Shown here piece by piece: positions 40,880 through 49,575 of a stretch of 64,000 nt of DNA (position 1 is the stretch's first letter; each line of letters starts with the position of its first letter). The DNA is from Virgisporangium aurantiacum (lineage in GTDB: Bacteria > Actinomycetota > Actinomycetes > Mycobacteriales > Micromonosporaceae): assembly GCF_016863635.1 (NCBI RefSeq), contig NZ_BOPG01000025.1, forward strand, positions 1-64,000, given 5' to 3'. The position numbers and the translations under genes are program-made. Below the pieces are notes generated by a model, which was not told the origin of the DNA, ran no database searches, and saw nothing but the letters and a program-made list of their open reading frames with translations.

Positions 40880-42054
40880 CCGCGCGCCCGGTGCTGACCC
40901 GCCGGGCGCTCAACCGGGCGCTGCTGGCCCGGCAGCATCTCCTGACCCGCTCCACCGCCGGGGTGCTGCCGGTGCTCACGCACCTGTTCGGGCTGCAGGC
41001 GCAGGCGCCGATGCCGCCGTACTACGCCCTGTGCGCCCGGCTGGCGACGTACGACCCGGAGGACGTGTCGCGGCTGATCGTCGACCGGGCGGTGGTGCGG
41101 GCCACGACGATGCGGGGCACCATCCACATGCTCACCGCCGCCGACTTCCGGCTGGTCCGGCCGATGCTGCAACCGGTCCTGGACCGTCTGCTGGTCGTCA
41201 ACCGCGCCGTCGAGGGCCTGGACCTGGCGGCGGTGACCGCCGCCGGCGCCGCCCTGCTCGACCAGACGCCGATGACCGCGAAGGACCTCGGCGCCGCCCT
41301 CGCCGCCACCTGGCCCGGGTACGCGCCGGCGGCGCTGGCGGCGACGGTGTCGTGGCGGGAGCCGCTGGTCCAGGTGCCGCCGCGGGGCCTGTGGGGCCGC
41401 AGCGGCCCGCCGGCGTTCACCACCGCCCGCGGATGGCTGGGCCCGGCGGGCGGCGGCACCCCCGGCGGCACCCCCGGCGGCACCCCCGGCGGCACCCCCG
41501 GCGGCACTGCCGGCCCGGCCGGCCCGGCCGGCGGGGCCGGTGAGAGCGGCGATCCGGCCGAGGTGGTCCGCCGCTACCTGGCCGCGTACGGGCCGGCCAG
41601 TGTCCGGGACCTGCAGGCCTGGCTCGGGCGGACCCGCCTGGCCCCGATCGTGGCCGCGATCCGCGACGAGCTGGTCGTGTTCCGCGACGAGGCCGGCGTC
41701 GAACTGTTCGACCTGCCCGACGCGCCCCGCCCCGACGAGGGTGTGCCGGCACCGGTGCGGCTGCTGGCCGACTTCGACACGATCCTCATGGGCCACGCCG
41801 ACCGCACCCGCATCATCACCGACGCCCAGCGCCGCCGCGTGTTCACGATCAACGGCCAGATCCGCAGCACGTTCACCGTCGACGGGTTCGTCCACGGCAT
41901 CTGGCGGCTCGACGCGGGCACCGTGACGTTCCTGCCGTTCGCGCCGGTGCCGGCGAAGGCCGCGAAGGCGCTGACCGTCGAGGCGGAACGGCTCGTGACG
42001 GTGATGAAGGGAACCACCCCGGCGGTGGTCTTCGCCGAGCCCGATCCGGTGTGA
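40876..42054 (+). CDS. Winged helix DNA-binding domain protein (HTH_42/AlkZ-related)
   Basis: A 392-residue protein of the HTH_42 superfamily: AQHLLTRS-type start (ARQHLLTRSTAGVLPVLTHLFGLQAQAP in outline), TTMRGTIHMLTAADF and FDTILMGHADRTRI. Relatives include the AlkZ/YcaQ interstrand-crosslink glycosylases, but this subfamily is not proven to be a glycosylase. A GGTP repeat is inserted near residue 195. GTGA overlaps couple it to the Hsp70-like gene and to the SDR/ligase gene. Confidence 0.8.
   Translation: MTARPVLTRRALNRALLARQHLLTRSTAGVLPVLTHLFGLQAQAPMPPYYALCARLATYDPEDVSRLIVDRAVVRATTMRGTIHMLTAADFRLVRPMLQPVLDRLLVVNRAVEGLDLAAVTAAGAALLDQTPMTAKDLGAALAATWPGYAPAALAATVSWREPLVQVPPRGLWGRSGPPAFTTARGWLGPAGGGTPGGTPGGTPGGTPGGTAGPAGPAGGAGESGDPAEVVRRYLAAYGPASVRDLQAWLGRTRLAPIVAAIRDELVVFRDEAGVELFDLPDAPRPDEGVPAPVRLLADFDTILMGHADRTRIITDAQRRRVFTINGQIRSTFTVDGFVHGIWRLDAGTVTFLPFAPVPAKAAKALTVEAERLVTVMKGTTPAVVFAEPDPV
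41452..41508 (+). repeat. 12-bp tandem repeat encoding Gly-Gly-Thr-Pro
   Basis: CCCGGCGGCACC recurs four times (41461-41508, last unit ending in T), with a partial unit before. It encodes a flexible GGTP linker in the winged-helix protein and could vary in length between strains. Confidence 0.85.
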
Positions 42055-44378
42055 AACGCCTGCTCCGGGTCGCCGCCGGGATCGCCGGCCGCGGCCCCGA
42101 CGAGACCCGGCTGCGGCGTGCCGTCGGCGGGCGGATCGTGCTGGTCACCGGCGCGTCGGAGGGGATCGGCGCGGCCACCGCCCGCCGCCTCGCCGCCGCC
42201 GGCGCGACGGTGCTGCTGGTCGCCCGCACCGTCGAGCGCCTGGACGCGGTCCGCGCCGACATCGTCGCCGCCGGCGGTGCCGCCCACGTGCACCCGGCCG
42301 ACCTGTCCGACCCCGACGCCGCCGCGGCCCTCGCCACCGCGGTGCTGCGCCGCTACCGCCGCGTCGACGTCGTGGTGTCCAACGCCGGCCGGTCGATCCG
42401 CCGGTCGGTGGCCGACACCGCCGACCGCTTCCACGACGTCACCCGCACCGCGGCGCTCAACTATCTCGGCCCGGTCCGGCTGCTGCTGGCCCTGCTGCCG
42501 GCGATGCGCGCGGTCGGCGGCGGTCACGTCGTCAACGTGTCCACGGCGGGGCTGGCGTCGCCGGCGCCGAACTGGTCGTCGTACCTGGCGTCGAAGGCGG
42601 CCTTCGACACGTGGCTGCGGTGCGTGGCACCGGAACTGCGCCGCGACGGCGTCACCGTCAGCACCGTCTACTGTGGACTGACCCGGACCCGGATGAGCGC
42701 GCCGACGCTGCACTACAGCCGGATGCCGGCGATGTCACCGGACGAGGCGGCCGCGGTCGTGTGCCGGGCCGTCGCCGACCGTCCGCGCGGCCTGTGGCCG
42801 TGGTGGGCCCGGGCCGGCGCGGTCGTCGACGCCGCCGTCCCCGGCCCGGTGGAGCGGCTCATGGCGGCGGGGCTGCGGGCCGCGGACGCGACGGAGCCGG
42901 TGCGCGTCCTCACCCCGACCGGTGTCCTGCGCCCGGACCGGGTCGTGCGGGCGATCGTCGCCGGCCGCCGGCACGGCTCGACGCTCCTGGCCGCGTTCAG
43001 CGCCGGTTCCGGCGCCGGCACCGCGCTGGTCGATGCCATCGGGCCGGTCACCCGCCGCGTCCTCACGAACCTCATCCGGGACGCCGTGAGCGGCGCGTTC
43101 CACCGCCTCGCCGTCCGGCCGGGTGACCGGGTGGCGGTGTGCTGTGCGGGTCACCGCGGCTTCGTGGCGGTGACCGCCGCCCTGACCCACCTCGGCGCCG
43201 ACGCGGTCCTGATCCCGCCCGACCTCCCCGCCGACCGCTGGCCCGAGCTCATCGCCCGCGAACGCCTCACGGCCGTGGTCACCGACGCCCCCGCCCGTAC
43301 GACGCTCGATGCGTGCGCTGCCGCCGGTGTCCCCGCGCTGTCGTGGACCGACGTGATCGAGCCCGGCGCCGGGCCGGTCGGGGTGCGGGCCGCGCCCGGC
43401 CGCCTGGTCGTCCTGTCGTCCGGTTCCACGGGGACGCCCACCGGGGTGACCCGCACCCTGCCGCTGCGCGGGCTGCTGGGTCCGGTGGTGACGCACCTGC
43501 GGCACGTCCCGCTGCGGACCGGTGAGCCGATCGTCGTCGCCGCTCCGCCGCACCACGGCTACGGCCTGACCTACCTCGCGGCCGGTCTGGCCCTGGGCTG
43601 CCCGGTGGTGCTCGCCGCCGGCCTGCCCGCCGACCGGGTCCTCGCCGCCGCGGCGCGGTACCGGGCGGTGGCCCTGTTCGCGCTGCCGGTGCAGCTCCGC
43701 CGGCTGGCCGCGGTCCCGGATCCACCGGCGTTGCCGGCGCTGCGGGCGGTCGTCAGCGGCGCCGCACCGTTGACGACCGACGTGTACACGGCGCTCCGCG
43801 ACCGGTTCGGTGAGCGCGTCCACAACCTGTACGGGTCGACGGAGGCCGGGTGGGCGGCGATCGCGACCCCGGCCGACCTGCGCGCGGCGCCGGGCACCGT
43901 CGGCCGGGCGCCGCGCGGGGTGACGCTGCGGGTCGTCGACCGGCGCGGGGTGCCGTTGCCGCCCGGTGCGGTCGGCGAGGTGCAGGTGGCCGGGTGGCGC
44001 CCGCCGGACGGCTCGGCGGGGTCACGGTGGCAGCGCACCGGCGACCTCGGCCGGCTCGACCTCGCGGGCCGGTTGTTCCTGGCCGGCCGGGTCGACGACA
44101 TGATCGTGTCCGGTGGCGAGAACGTGTACCCGGGGCCGGTGCTGGCGGCGCTGGCCGCGCACCCGGACGTCGCCGAGGCGGTCGTCACCGCCGTCGACGA
44201 CGCCGAGTTCGGGCAGCGGTTCGCCGCCTGGGTCGAGCCGGTGCCCGGCCGCGCACCGACCCCTTCGGACCTGGTGGCGTGGCTGCGTCCCCGCCTGTCG
44301 CGGGCCGAACGCCCCCGCGACGTGCACGTGGTCGACCACCTGCCCCGCACGGCGACCGGCAAGCCGCGGTCTCAGTAG
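42051..44378 (+). CDS. SDR / acyl-CoA synthetase (AMP-ligase) fusion protein
   Basis: A 775-residue two-enzyme fusion. Residues about 25-290 are a short-chain dehydrogenase: VTGASEGIGAATARR, NAG and the S/Y-x-x-x-K site YLASKAAF. Residues about 340-775 are an adenylating enzyme: LSSGSTGTPTGV, LYGSTEAGW, TGDLGRLD and a C-terminal TATGKPRSQ with the adenylation Lys. It could activate a fatty or polyketide acid and reduce a keto or hydroxyl group. Fusions of this sort suggest lipid metabolism. GTGA couples it to the winged-helix gene; 7 nt overlap the convergent VOC gene. Confidence 0.88.
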   Translation: MKRLLRVAAGIAGRGPDETRLRRAVGGRIVLVTGASEGIGAATARRLAAAGATVLLVARTVERLDAVRADIVAAGGAAHVHPADLSDPDAAAALATAVLRRYRRVDVVVSNAGRSIRRSVADTADRFHDVTRTAALNYLGPVRLLLALLPAMRAVGGGHVVNVSTAGLASPAPNWSSYLASKAAFDTWLRCVAPELRRDGVTVSTVYCGLTRTRMSAPTLHYSRMPAMSPDEAAAVVCRAVADRPRGLWPWWARAGAVVDAAVPGPVERLMAAGLRAADATEPVRVLTPTGVLRPDRVVRAIVAGRRHGSTLLAAFSAGSGAGTALVDAIGPVTRRVLTNLIRDAVSGAFHRLAVRPGDRVAVCCAGHRGFVAVTAALTHLGADAVLIPPDLPADRWPELIARERLTAVVTDAPARTTLDACAAAGVPALSWTDVIEPGAGPVGVRAAPGRLVVLSSGSTGTPTGVTRTLPLRGLLGPVVTHLRHVPLRTGEPIVVAAPPHHGYGLTYLAAGLALGCPVVLAAGLPADRVLAAAARYRAVALFALPVQLRRLAAVPDPPALPALRAVVSGAAPLTTDVYTALRDRFGERVHNLYGSTEAGWAAIATPADLRAAPGTVGRAPRGVTLRVVDRRGVPLPPGAVGEVQVAGWRPPDGSAGSRWQRTGDLGRLDLAGRLFLAGRVDDMIVSGGENVYPGPVLAALAAHPDVAEAVVTAVDDAEFGQRFAAWVEPVPGRAPTPSDLVAWLRPRLSRAERPRDVHVVDHLPRTATGKPRSQ

Positions 44379-44761
44379 TTCACGGCCACGTCCAGGACCC
44401 AGGTGACGCCGAACCGGTCCCGCAGCATCCCGTACAGCGGCGACCAGCCGGCCGGGCCGAGGTCCTGCACGACGGTCGCGCCGTCGGAGAGCCCCGTCCA
44501 GAACGTGGTGATCTCGTCGGGGTCGGTGCCGCGGACCGACACGAACACGGGCTTGTCGCCCGGGTCGTAGGACAGGTCGCCGGGGACGTCGTAGGCCATG
44601 ACCCGGAACCCGTTGTCGGCGGCGACCTGGCCCCACATGACCTGGTCGCCGTCGGGGTGGTTGACGACGGCGAGGTCGCCGCCGAAGACGGTCCGGTAGA
44701 ACTCCAGCGCCGCGCGGGCGTCGCCGCGGAAGTTCAGGTGCGTTGTCGTGGAAATCGTCAT
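44372..44761 (-). CDS. PhnB-like VOC protein
   Basis: A 129-residue protein of the PhnB/VOC group: HLNFRGDARAALEFYRTVFGG near the start, WGQVAADNGFRVMAYDVP, and WTGLSDGATVVQDLGP before a DRFGVTWVLDV end. The family is often found divergent from WYL/YafY regulators, as here, and is presumed to be a target of them. The biochemical role is unknown. Confidence 0.85.
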   Translation of the reverse strand: MTISTTTHLNFRGDARAALEFYRTVFGGDLAVVNHPDGDQVMWGQVAADNGFRVMAYDVPGDLSYDPGDKPVFVSVRGTDPDEITTFWTGLSDGATVVQDLGPAGWSPLYGMLRDRFGVTWVLDVAVNY

Positions 44762-44779
44762 GTCAGGAACGGTCGCAGC

Positions 44780-44806
44780 GGTAGCGGCCAGGGTGTGTCC
44801 GCTACC
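44780..44806. promoter_or_regulatory. Inverted repeat between the VOC and WYL genes
   Basis: GGTAGCGG (44780-44787) and CCGCTACC (44799-44806) are exact reverse complements 11 nt apart in the 62-bp divergent gap. CAGGAT (44812-44817) follows, 6 nt before the WYL start, so the repeat could be the WYL regulator operator. Confidence 0.5.
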
Positions 44807-44823
44807 TGCGGCAGGATCGGGGC

Positions 44824-45960
44824 ATGCCGAAGACCTCCGCGCGTCTGCTGGCGCTGCTGTCGCTGTTGCAGGCGCGCCGCGACTGGCCGGGTGCGCTGCT
44901 CGCCGACCGGTTGGGGGTCAGCCCGCGCACCGTGCGTCGCGACGTCGACCGGCTGCGGGAGCTCGGCTATCCGATCGCGGCGGTCAAGGGACCCGACGGC
45001 GGCTACCGGCTGGGGGCGGGCACGCAGTTGCCGCCGCTGCTGTTCGACGACGACCAGGCCGTCGCGCTCGCGGTCGCGCTGCAGACGGTCGCCTCGACCG
45101 GGGAGGGGGACGGTATCGGCGCGGCGGCGGCGCGGGCGTTGGCGACCGTGCGGCAGGTGCTGCCGGCCCGGTTGCGTCGCCGCGTCGAGACCCTGCGGGT
45201 CACCGCGGTCGCCCCGCCGGCGCCGGCGGTCGACCCGGCCGTCCTCGCGACGGTCGCGGCGGCCGCGCACGCCCACGAGGTGCTGCGCTTCGACTACGGC
45301 GGCTCGGCGGGCGGCTCCTCGGGCGGTTCGACGGGTCCGCCGCGGCGGGTCGAGCCGCACCACGTCGTCACGTGGGGCGGCCGCTGGTACCTGGTCGCCT
45401 GGGATCCGGACCGGGTCGACTGGCGCACGTTCCGGGTCGACCGGATCCGGCCGTGGACGCCGACCGGCCCGCGGTTCGTCCCGCGCGAGCTGCCCGGTGG
45501 TGACATCGCCGCGTTCGTGACCGGCCGGTTCCGCGGGGCGGACGGTCCGGGTGACTGGCCGTGCCGCGGCACGGTGCTACTGGACCGGCCCGCGGCGACG
45601 GTGGCGACGTTCGCCCGCGACGGGATCGTCGAGGAGAGCGGGCCGGGCCGCTGCCGGCTCGTGCTCGGCTCCTGGTCGTGGCCGGCCCTGGCCGCGGAGA
45701 TCGGCCGGTTCGACGCGGACGTGGAGGTGGTCGGGCCGGTCGAGCTCCGGGACGCGTTCGCGCTCCTGGGCCGCCGGTTCACGGCAGCGGCAGCCGCCGC
45801 GGAGGCGGCCCAGCGGCCGCCGGGTCACTCGGCGGGTCACTCGGCGGGTCGGCGTGCAGCTCAGCCGGGTGACCACCAGCGGCCGAGGGAACTGGCGGCC
45901 GGGTCGTCGGAGCCGACCAGCGCCGACCACGGGTCGGCGCCGCCCTCGGCACCGGCGTAG
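44824..45960 (+). CDS. WYL-domain (YafY-like) transcriptional regulator
   Basis: A 378-residue regulator: N-terminal HTH_11 (LLALLSLLQARRDWPGALLADRLGVSPRTVRRDVDRLRELGYPI in outline), KGPDGGYRLGAG, then a WYL domain (VVTWGGRWYLVAWDPDRVDWRTFRVDRI in outline) and a WCX region. The last about 50 residues are a disordered tail encoded partly across the convergent acidic-protein gene. WYL proteins sense nucleic acids or other ligands and often autoregulate. Confidence 0.88.
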   Translation: MPKTSARLLALLSLLQARRDWPGALLADRLGVSPRTVRRDVDRLRELGYPIAAVKGPDGGYRLGAGTQLPPLLFDDDQAVALAVALQTVASTGEGDGIGAAAARALATVRQVLPARLRRRVETLRVTAVAPPAPAVDPAVLATVAAAAHAHEVLRFDYGGSAGGSSGGSTGPPRRVEPHHVVTWGGRWYLVAWDPDRVDWRTFRVDRIRPWTPTGPRFVPRELPGGDIAAFVTGRFRGADGPGDWPCRGTVLLDRPAATVATFARDGIVEESGPGRCRLVLGSWSWPALAAEIGRFDADVEVVGPVELRDAFALLGRRFTAAAAAAEAAQRPPGHSAGHSAGRRAAQPGDHQRPRELAAGSSEPTSADHGSAPPSAPA

Positions 45961-46586
45961 TCGAGCAGGTCCTGTGCCGGGGGTGCGCCGTCGGGTGCGG
46001 CGGCCGGGTCGTCGCCGCCGGTGCCGGGTGCGGCGACGGCGGACGGGTCGCTCCACGGGTAGCCGTCGACGGGTTCCGGTGCGGCGAAGTCGAGCTGGGC
46101 CGGGAACTCCTCCGGTGACCAGTCGGCATCGGGGTCCACGTCCGGGTCGGCGCCGACGACCGACGCCGGGTCGGCGCTGTCGGCACCGGAGTCGGCGCCG
46201 GAGTCGTCGGTGACGTCCGGGCCGTTGTCGAACGCGTCCGGGCCGGCATGGGGACCCGTGTCGTCGGGCTCGTCGCCCGGGTCGCCGAGATCTACGGGGT
46301 CATGGCCGTCGCCGTCGGAACCGTCGGTGTCGAAGGAGCCCATCGGGTCGTCCTCCAGGAACCCGCCGCCCGGCTGGCCGCCGAGATGCCCGGGGTCGCC
46401 GGCGTCGTCGCCGCCGTACTCGCCGCCCTCACCGGGGAAGCCGCCGTCGTTGTCGCCGTAACCGCCCAGGCCCGACGCGAGCGGCTCGTCCGGGTCGCCG
46501 AGGTTGGCGGTCTCGCCGGCGTCCGCATGGGAGTCGCCGTGATAGTCGCCGTCCTCGCCGCCCCAGTCACCCCAGTCCTGGTCCAT
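45861..46586 (-). CDS. Very acidic Gly/Asp-rich protein in the dynamin operon
   Basis: A 241-residue, highly acidic, low-complexity protein rich in Asp, Gly, Pro and Glu, with no hydrophobic span and a WGDWGGEDGDYHGD-like beginning. It follows the large dynamin-like gene by 3 nt. Mycobacterial iniBAC clusters also carry a Gly-rich small protein (IniB) with two dynamin-like GTPases, so an IniB-like accessory role is possible, though I see no homology. Its last 100 nt overlap the 3' end of the convergent WYL gene. Confidence 0.7.
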   Translation of the reverse strand: MDQDWGDWGGEDGDYHGDSHADAGETANLGDPDEPLASGLGGYGDNDGGFPGEGGEYGGDDAGDPGHLGGQPGGGFLEDDPMGSFDTDGSDGDGHDPVDLGDPGDEPDDTGPHAGPDAFDNGPDVTDDSGADSGADSADPASVVGADPDVDPDADWSPEEFPAQLDFAAPEPVDGYPWSDPSAVAAPGTGGDDPAAAPDGAPPAQDLLDYAGAEGGADPWSALVGSDDPAASSLGRWWSPG

Positions 46587-46589
46587 GCG

Positions 46590-48491
46590 TCACCCCTGAT
46601 TCTCGGCTGGTGCCGCCGGCAGCAGCTGGCGGACCCGGACCAGTACCTCGTCGAGCTGTTTGATCCGGGCCCGGAGGCCTTCGCGCTCCTGGGCCAGGGT
46701 GGCCTTGCGCTTGGCGCGGCCGGCCTTGTCCTCGGCCATGGCCTTGTCGATGTTGGCGATGTGGTCGTCGAGCTGCTTGAGCCGCCGCTCGATGGCCTCG
46801 TCGAGGGCGAGCGTGAGGGCGTACTGCAGGTCGGTGAACCGGTGCATGATCTCGTCGGACAGCGCGGCGCGGGCGTCGTTGAGGACCTCGCGCAGCCACT
46901 GCCGGGTGGACTGCTTGTCGGCCATCGACTTCCGCTTGAAGATCATGTAGGCGCCGGCGCCGAGACCGATGGCGATACCGACGACCGGGATCGCCAGGCT
47001 GGCCGCGCCGAGACCGGCCGCGGCGGCACCGGCCCCGATGCCGGCCATCGCACCGCGGCCGGCCATCATCGCGATACCGGCGCTGGACATGGCCACCATC
47101 GCGCCGTCGCCGCTGCCGCCCTCACGCCGCGGCCTGGTCGTCAGCGCGTGGCGGAGCCGGGCGTTGAGCTGACGCAGCACGTACTGCAGCTCGTGCGGGT
47201 GGAACACCTGCGCCAGGACCCGCTCGCCGACCTTGCGGAACCGGAACTCCAGGTCGTGCGACAGCCGGACGCTCAACGCGTGCAGGGACCGGTCGACCTC
47301 CTGCGGGAGGTTCTTCATCTCGCTGCCGGACGCCTTGTCGATCTTGTTGAGGTAGTCCTCCTGCAGCTTCGTCACGTACTGGCGCAGCCGCGTGGTCGCC
47401 TCGACCCGGGCCCGCTGGGTCTCGGTGTTCAGCGCGAGCGACCACTGCCGTGACTCGGTGCGCTTTCGGGCGGCGACCTTGGCCCGTTCGTCCTTGGCCC
47501 GCTGCGCGTCGGCCGGGTCGGGGTCGGTGGCCTTCATCCGCTCGCCGATCTCCTGGTCGAGGCGGATCACCTCGGACCGCACCGACCGCAGCACGTTCGA
47601 CAGCTGCAGCGAGTGGCCCTTCTTGGCCAGGTCGATCAGCGCGTGCTGCATCTCGGCGATCCGCGACTCGCGGATCAGTTCGGCCTGCGGCTCCGGCGGC
47701 ATCGACATGGCCATCTCGGCCAGCCGCGCCGACACCGGGAACCACGGGGCGCTGCCGAACCGCGGCGCGTGCGCCTGCAACTGGCCCTTGTTGTCGGCCA
47801 GGATGGTGCGCCAGCCCGGGTAGGCGTCGCACTTGGTCAGGCCGAAGATGACGAAGTTGACCCGCTTGCTGGCCTCGATGAGGAAGTCGAGTTCCGGCTT
47901 CGAGAACGGCGACGACGCGTCGACGATGAACAGCAGCGCGGTGGCCCGCTCGACGGCGTCGAGGGCGACCTCGGCGTGCAGCGGGTCGAGGCCGCCGACG
48001 CCGGGGGTGTCGATGACGGTCAGGTACTGCAGCAGCGGCGCGTTGTGGTGCACCTCGATCCGCCGCGGCGGCCGCATCCCGTCGGGCATCCGGCCCAGGA
48101 CGGTGCCCCAGTTGCGCAGGTCGCCGTGGGCGATCGGCACCGGGTCCTCGCGGCCGGGGATGTAGGCGCGGGCGCTGGGCGTCTGCGCGTACCGGAACTC
48201 GATGAACGACGAGGTGGCCACGGCCGCGTCGACCGGGGACAGGCCGGGCACGCCCATCAGCATGTTCGTCAGGGAGCTCTTGCCGCGCTTGGTCTCGCCG
48301 ACGACGACGATCGACGGCCGGGTGACGTCGCGCCGCTTGACCTGGTCGAGGTCGGCGGCCGCGTCCGGGTCGATCTTGCGGAGGTAGGCAAGCCCCCCGT
48401 CGACCGCCTGCTTGAGCAGCTTCTGGATCGCCTGTTCCGGGTTCGGACGCGACCCCCCGGCTGCTGCGGGCGGTTGCTCGGTCATGGTCAC
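46590..48491 (-). CDS. Dynamin-like GTPase, IniA-type, with hydrophobic paddle
   Basis: A 633-residue dynamin-like protein: G1 GETKRGKSS, G3 IDTPGVGG, G4 LTKCD, long helical stalk, then a Gly/Ala-rich hydrophobic pair (residues about 465-515, AMMAGRGAMAGIGAG... IPVVGIAIGLGAGAYMIF in outline) that may insert into membrane, and a C-terminal coiled coil. Bacterial dynamins remodel or repair membranes. The start is read as GTG 48491, in a GTGA overlap with the GrpE-like gene; ATG 48485 is an alternative. Confidence 0.88.
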   Translation of the reverse strand: MTMTEQPPAAAGGSRPNPEQAIQKLLKQAVDGGLAYLRKIDPDAAADLDQVKRRDVTRPSIVVVGETKRGKSSLTNMLMGVPGLSPVDAAVATSSFIEFRYAQTPSARAYIPGREDPVPIAHGDLRNWGTVLGRMPDGMRPPRRIEVHHNAPLLQYLTVIDTPGVGGLDPLHAEVALDAVERATALLFIVDASSPFSKPELDFLIEASKRVNFVIFGLTKCDAYPGWRTILADNKGQLQAHAPRFGSAPWFPVSARLAEMAMSMPPEPQAELIRESRIAEMQHALIDLAKKGHSLQLSNVLRSVRSEVIRLDQEIGERMKATDPDPADAQRAKDERAKVAARKRTESRQWSLALNTETQRARVEATTRLRQYVTKLQEDYLNKIDKASGSEMKNLPQEVDRSLHALSVRLSHDLEFRFRKVGERVLAQVFHPHELQYVLRQLNARLRHALTTRPRREGGSGDGAMVAMSSAGIAMMAGRGAMAGIGAGAAAAGLGAASLAIPVVGIAIGLGAGAYMIFKRKSMADKQSTRQWLREVLNDARAALSDEIMHRFTDLQYALTLALDEAIERRLKQLDDHIANIDKAMAEDKAGRAKRKATLAQEREGLRARIKQLDEVLVRVRQLLPAAPAENQG

Positions 48492-49540
48492 CGGTCCTCC
48501 TCGGTACGGCGGCGCGGCTGCTGCTGCGTGGTGCCGGGACCGGGTGTGGTCCGGCGGGACACCGTCGGGTGGGCACCGGACGGCGGGTTGACCGTCGGGT
48601 AGGCACCCGACGGCGGATTGACGGTCGGGTACGCCCCCGACGGCTGGTTGACGGCGCTCGCCGCCGGGGTCTGGGCGGCCGGACCGGCGCCGCCCTGGTA
48701 GACGGTGACGACGGGGGCGCGCAGGACCCGGCCGCTGCGGTCGACGTAGCCGGGCACCTCGACGGCGGCGATGGTGCCGGTCTGCGTCGGGTCCTTGGTC
48801 GGGGTGGCGCCGCCGGCCTCGTGCCGGGCCGGGTCGAACCGTTCACCGACGGGTTCGACCACGTTCACGCCGGCGTCGCGCAGCGCCGCGGCGAGGCGGT
48901 CGGCCAGTGCCCGGCTGGTCACCCGGTCCCGCACGTAGATGCAGGCCCGGACGAGGGCCGCGCGGTCGGCGTCCAACCGGGGGTCGGCACCCCGCGCGGG
49001 CGTGCCGGCCGCCGGCGGACCCGACACCGGAACCACCGGCCGGCGCGACTGCGCGGCCAGGAGGAACGCGAGCAGGGTGACCGACGCGAGCCCGGCCCCG
49101 GCGACCCCGGCCAGCGCGGCCGGGATGGAGAAGGTCTCGCCCTCGCACGCGGCTGTGGTGGCGGCCTGCGGCTGGGCCTGCTGGGTCGGCGTGGTCTGGG
49201 TGCCGACGGTCTCCTGCGGCCGGGCGTCGGGCGGCTCGGCACCGGTCGTGCGCTCCCGGGCGCCGACGGTGCCGCCGAGGCTGCCGTTGCCCTGGTTGCC
49301 CTGATTGCCGCCCTGATTTCCGCCCTGATTTCCGCCCTGGTTGTCGTTGATGCCGCCGCCGTTGTTGCCGGTGGGCGTGGCCGTCGTCGCCGCCGGGGCG
49401 GGGGTCGTCTGCTGCTGGACGGGCGCCGCCGGTGCGGGGCATTCCGGCGCGGCGCCGAGAAGGCCCACGGCGATGCCGGTCAGCAGCACGATGACCGCCG
49501 CTGCGGCGCCCGCGAGGACCCGCAGGCTGTTCGGGGACAT
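48488..49540 (-). CDS. Membrane-anchored GrpE-like protein
   Basis: A 350-residue protein with an N-terminal span (about residues 8-30), a Gly/Asn/Gln-rich linker, a second span (about 127-147) and a soluble domain at about 170-300. The GrpE head pattern is visible there: LADRLAAALRDAGV, VVEPVGERFDPARHEAGG, then GTIAAVEVPGYVDRSGRVLRAPVVTVYQ in outline. GrpE is the nucleotide exchange factor of Hsp70. A three-unit 30-bp repeat encodes PSGAYPTVN near the C-terminus. It lies between two dynamin-like genes. Confidence 0.8.
   Translation of the reverse strand: MSPNSLRVLAGAAAAVIVLLTGIAVGLLGAAPECPAPAAPVQQQTTPAPAATTATPTGNNGGGINDNQGGNQGGNQGGNQGNQGNGSLGGTVGARERTTGAEPPDARPQETVGTQTTPTQQAQPQAATTAACEGETFSIPAALAGVAGAGLASVTLLAFLLAAQSRRPVVPVSGPPAAGTPARGADPRLDADRAALVRACIYVRDRVTSRALADRLAAALRDAGVNVVEPVGERFDPARHEAGGATPTKDPTQTGTIAAVEVPGYVDRSGRVLRAPVVTVYQGGAGPAAQTPAASAVNQPSGAYPTVNPPSGAYPTVNPPSGAHPTVSRRTTPGPGTTQQQPRRRTEEDR
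48561..48650 (-). repeat. 30-bp tandem repeat, three units
   Basis: Three 30-bp units (48561-48590, 48591-48620, 48621-48650) encode the repeated peptide PSGAYPTVNP in the GrpE-like protein, with few changes between copies. Confidence 0.85.
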
Positions 49541-49575
49541 GTCGACGCTTCTCCGTTTTGCTAGGTGAGTCGAGC

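Noticed and set aside
48561..48650. Regular 30-bp repeats considered as a CRISPR array
   Set aside because: Units are directly adjacent without unique spacers and encode an in-frame repeated peptide.
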